A stretch of 64,000 bases of DNA from Polyangia bacterium (GTDB lineage Bacteria > Myxococcota_A > Polyangia > Polyangiales > JAUICN01), in assembly GCA_030427835.1 (NCBI GenBank), contig JAUICN010000002.1, forward strand, positions 1-64,000, given 5' to 3'. The notes below the pieces were generated by a model. It had not been told where the DNA came from. It searched no databases and saw only the letters and a list, made by a program, of their open reading frames with translations. The position numbers and the translations under genes are program-made. Positions 61,455 through 64,000 of this stretch are shown here, piece after piece (position 1 is the first letter of the stretch; every line of letters begins with the position of its first letter).

Positions 61455-61745
61455 TACTCTATGTTGGTTCATTATATTTTGTTCGCGCTTGGTGTGGCCC
61501 GAAAGCTGTGCAGCACGTGAACCCTAGTGGGTGTGGGCGTTGTTAGATTGTTGGGTCGGCCGTGTTGCCTTAGGTCGTGGTTGCCGTAGGTCGTGATTGT
61601 CTGGGAATGGACCGTGTCGTGGCCAACTAGGTGGGACTTGTACGATCCTCCCCTGGCTACTGGAGTTTCCGAACGGTGCGTTGCCATGGCGGATACTGTG
61701 TTTTAGGTCGTTGGCCCGGTATTTGCTTTGTGGATTTGTACTCTG

Positions 61746-63128
61746 ATGTTTCGACGTTTTCCGTATTCGTATTTTTCTGGTTCTTTTTCCTGTATCGGCG
61801 CTGTTGTTGCGGCTTTCCTATCTGTTTGGGTGGGCTTCGGATGCGTGACCCCCACGTCTCCCGCGATCGACAAGAGCGTTGATTCCTACGCGTTGTGCAA
61901 AGCGGTGGTGGATGAGAACCGCTTTAGTGCGGGCCGATTGGCCTCTGTGGTGCAGGGTGGGGCGGATACGGGTTTTGACAGGCAAGCTCTTGGTGAATCG
62001 TTGGGTTCACTTTTTGGCGTGTCTTCCAGGTTTCAGGTTACTCCAGTGCTTGAGCGTAGGGATACGCACCTCGACGTGGTCATTGATGTTCCTGCTGGAG
62101 AATCAACTTGGTCAGCGGGCGACGCCGGTCGTTTTTGGATCTTGGTGCGTTACTCGACCAATCACTGTGTGTACGAAGACGGCTGTTCTGAGATACGGAC
62201 TACGGGTCACTGGTCTGTTTTAGGCTTTCACCACGACGGCGATCGGGTGCAGCGAGTACGCACTTGCAGTTCGGCTCTCCCGGGCCAAGTGTTTCACGTG
62301 AATGCTGGCGACGAGCGTCTTGGTGCGTTTGATTCGTTGGATGCCGAAACCGTTCGGATTTTGCAGGAAGTGCACGTCCGTGGAGTGAACTTTCGGGATG
62401 TGCACTTTCTGTCGGGTTTTGTGGGTTTGGAAAAAGTTACCGTGGATACCAATCCCCGGGACGCGAAAGGGGCTTTTCGAGACTTGAGTTTCGTTCAGGG
62501 TCTACCGCACTTGAAGCAACTGCACGTGATTCGCCAGGAGGTGAAAGACCTCACGCCGCTATTGGCGTTGGCTCCGCTGGAAGTGAAGAAACCCGGGGAC
62601 TTTTCGCCGTCCTTGGAGCGATTGTCCTTGGTTGAAAACGAGGTCGATGAGATTCCAGTGCTGAGATCATTGACTCGACTCACGCATTTGGATCTTGAGG
62701 CGAATTTGATTCGAAGTTCCTACAATGCGCTTGCGGCGCTTTCTGGCCTGACAAACCTCGAGGAACTCAGTTTGGCACGCAACCAAATCGACAAGGTGGA
62801 CGAGTTGGCAACACTCACCGAGTTGCGGGTGCTCAACCTCTCTGGAAATGGACTGGGGCGAGAACATCGGATTGTGGATGCCACGCCTCTTCAAGGAATG
62901 ACCAAGTTGACGGATCTCAACTTGTACCAAGCCAAACTCGAATCTTTTGATCCGTTGGTTGGTACTCTAGGTGCCGATGTGCCCGCCAATACCGAGGTGA
63001 CTCTGCATCTGAACACGTTTCTTTACAGTTCTAGCGCGATTGAGGTCTTTAAGAGGGAGTCTGCGAACTTTCTGAAGGAACGCTTCAAAGGTCGCACCCC
63101 GCCCAGGGTCGTGGTAACTAACCGGTGA
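61746..63128 (+). CDS. LRR lipoprotein, array member 3
   Basis: A 460-residue lipoprotein (lipobox VGFGC), preferred start ATG 61746 (MFRRFPYSYF). The N-terminal domain repeats the member 2 pattern: LGSLFGVSSRF, LDVVIDVPAG, GHWSVLGFHHDG and VRTCSSALPGQVFHV. LRRs follow (RLTHLDLEANLIRSSYNAL, NLEELSLARNQIDKVDEL). Its stop overlaps the next ATG by one base. The 291 bp before it (61455-61745) hold only short direct repeats of TAGGTCGTG and no gene. Confidence 0.85.
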   Translation: MFRRFPYSYFSGSFSCIGAVVAAFLSVWVGFGCVTPTSPAIDKSVDSYALCKAVVDENRFSAGRLASVVQGGADTGFDRQALGESLGSLFGVSSRFQVTPVLERRDTHLDVVIDVPAGESTWSAGDAGRFWILVRYSTNHCVYEDGCSEIRTTGHWSVLGFHHDGDRVQRVRTCSSALPGQVFHVNAGDERLGAFDSLDAETVRILQEVHVRGVNFRDVHFLSGFVGLEKVTVDTNPRDAKGAFRDLSFVQGLPHLKQLHVIRQEVKDLTPLLALAPLEVKKPGDFSPSLERLSLVENEVDEIPVLRSLTRLTHLDLEANLIRSSYNALAALSGLTNLEELSLARNQIDKVDELATLTELRVLNLSGNGLGREHRIVDATPLQGMTKLTDLNLYQAKLESFDPLVGTLGADVPANTEVTLHLNTFLYSSSAIEVFKRESANFLKERFKGRTPPRVVVTNR

Positions 63129-64000
63129 TGATTGTGCGTACCGGCCAGCCTGTTTTGTTGGCGTTCGTGTGGGTTTTTGCCTTTGGCTGTGCTGCGGCTA
63201 CCCAGGGAGCCCATGAAAAGCAGGGGTTGGGCCTGTACGCGGAATGCATTGCTGCCGTGGAGGAATCGGGCTGGGTGGAAGCTCTCGAGGGTGACCCGAT
63301 GGGTTCCAGGCCGATTGGGCTGGCGTTGGGAAACCTGTTTGAGGTGGATGCGTCTACCCCAGTGATACCTGTTTTGAAACGGAACACGCATGCGTTGGAT
63401 GTGGTGCTGCGTTTGGATCCAAAATTGTCTGGTTTGTCACGCAGTGATGATGGCCTGTTTGTGATTGCCCTGCGCTTTCCAAAGGACACCTGTGAAGATG
63501 AGAATAGCTGCTCTGCTTCAGACAGTGGTAAACCCTGGGCTGTGGTGGGCTTTCACAAGGAGCCTGGTGATGTGAATTTCGTGCGGTCCTGCTCGGCTGC
63601 CCTGTCCGGTGTGTTTGACGTGGAAGAGGGTGACGATCGCCTGGAGGGGTTTGAGGACGTCTCTGATATTTTGAGTTTGGCGAAGTTGCGTATTGGTGGC
63701 GGTGATTTTGAAGACGCCAATTTTCTTGTGGGCTTTCCCAACCTTGAGGCGGTTTCTATTGGGAATAGTTACAGGTTTGGCTGGGATCGGTTTAGGGACC
63801 TCACCTTTGTGGCCGGTTTGCCCCACCTGGAAGTGCTTGCGGTGGAGAAACAACAGGTGCGGGATCTTTCACCGCTGGCCCATGCCACGGGCCTTCGGGA
63901 GTTGGCGTTGCCGGGCAACTCCATTGACGAACTGACACCTTTGCAGGGGCTAGCTCAGCTCGAGAAGGTGGACCTCAGTCACAATCTGATTCGGAGCTCC
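63128..64000 (+). CDS. LRR lipoprotein, array member 4 (partial)
   Basis: Open from ATG 63128 to the window edge (291 codons). A signal (MIVRTGQPVLLAFVW) with lipobox AFGC is followed by the array's N-terminal domain: LGNLFEVDASTPV, LDVVLRLDPK, AVVGFHKEPGD and VRSCSAALSGVFDV. LRRs begin near the end (LRELALPGNSIDELTPL, VDLSHNLIRSS). It overlaps member 3 by one base (TGATG), so the two are coupled. Confidence 0.85.
   Translation, partial: MIVRTGQPVLLAFVWVFAFGCAAATQGAHEKQGLGLYAECIAAVEESGWVEALEGDPMGSRPIGLALGNLFEVDASTPVIPVLKRNTHALDVVLRLDPKLSGLSRSDDGLFVIALRFPKDTCEDENSCSASDSGKPWAVVGFHKEPGDVNFVRSCSAALSGVFDVEEGDDRLEGFEDVSDILSLAKLRIGGGDFEDANFLVGFPNLEAVSIGNSYRFGWDRFRDLTFVAGLPHLEVLAVEKQQVRDLSPLAHATGLRELALPGNSIDELTPLQGLAQLEKVDLSHNLIRSS

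Overview
The window looks like chromosomal DNA of a Gram-negative, predatory- or myxobacteria-like lineage (Myxococcota/Bradymonadota or a relative). The evidence is indirect. Genes are moderately GC-rich with many GTG starts. About twenty predicted lipoproteins are present, many with lipoboxes followed by Gly/Ser/Asp-rich linkers and Cys-rich, WD40/PD40, FG-GAP, LRR or MopE-type calcium-binding repeats. There is also a eukaryote-like HAD-IG 5'-nucleotidase and a DUF3857/transglutaminase pair. No rRNA, CRISPR array, recognisable transposase gene or prophage was seen; the only RNA gene found is one tRNA-Ala(GGC).

Layout. 1-7.5 kb: two coupled giant DUF3857/TPR proteins, one with an intact transglutaminase triad and one without. 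7.6-10.9 kb: a PilZ protein, a 160-bp inverted-repeat element, and two related secreted beta-propeller-like proteins. 10.9-17.4 kb: uvrC, a nucleotidyltransferase/small-protein pair resembling a toxin-antitoxin module, and a housekeeping operon (purine nucleoside phosphorylase, cytidine deaminase, amidohydrolase, zapA, fthC). 17.5-28.6 kb: lipoproteins mixed with msrA, a HAD 5'-nucleotidase, rpmA, rplU and a polyprenyl-type glycosyltransferase. 28.8-33 kb: a three-gene membrane operon of unknown function, then two small related envelope genes. 33-35.1 kb: a PDZ protein joined to a complex-I-subunit-like membrane domain. 35.1-35.7 kb: a duplicated 132-bp repeat beside tRNA-Ala. 35.8-42.2 kb: a leftward ribF operon carrying two HExxH metalloproteases, and a rightward xseB operon. 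42.2-50.7 kb: a second PD40 lipoprotein, an archaemetzincin-like metalloprotease, and three paralogous lipoproteins of an unrecognised family, the third interrupted by frameshifts in homopolymers. 50.8-57.4 kb: a LysM/MepA-type murein endopeptidase, an FG-GAP lipoprotein, a UbiA-type prenyltransferase and an Slt lytic transglycosylase. 57.4-58.1 kb: a decayed gene carrying the second copy of the 160-bp element. 58.2-64 kb: a coiled-coil FliJ/YscO-like protein and a tandem array of four leucine-rich-repeat lipoproteins, the last running off the window.

Taken together, a thin set of core genes (DNA repair, folate, nucleoside salvage, ribosomal proteins, FAD synthesis, division) is interleaved with a large, repeatedly duplicated cell-surface repertoire. 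The most novel-looking items are the LRR lipoprotein array, the three-member lipoprotein family with a possible phase-variable or decayed copy, the PDZ/complex-I-like fusion, the three-gene membrane operon and the 160-bp inverted-repeat element. Functions for these are inference only; no database search was possible.
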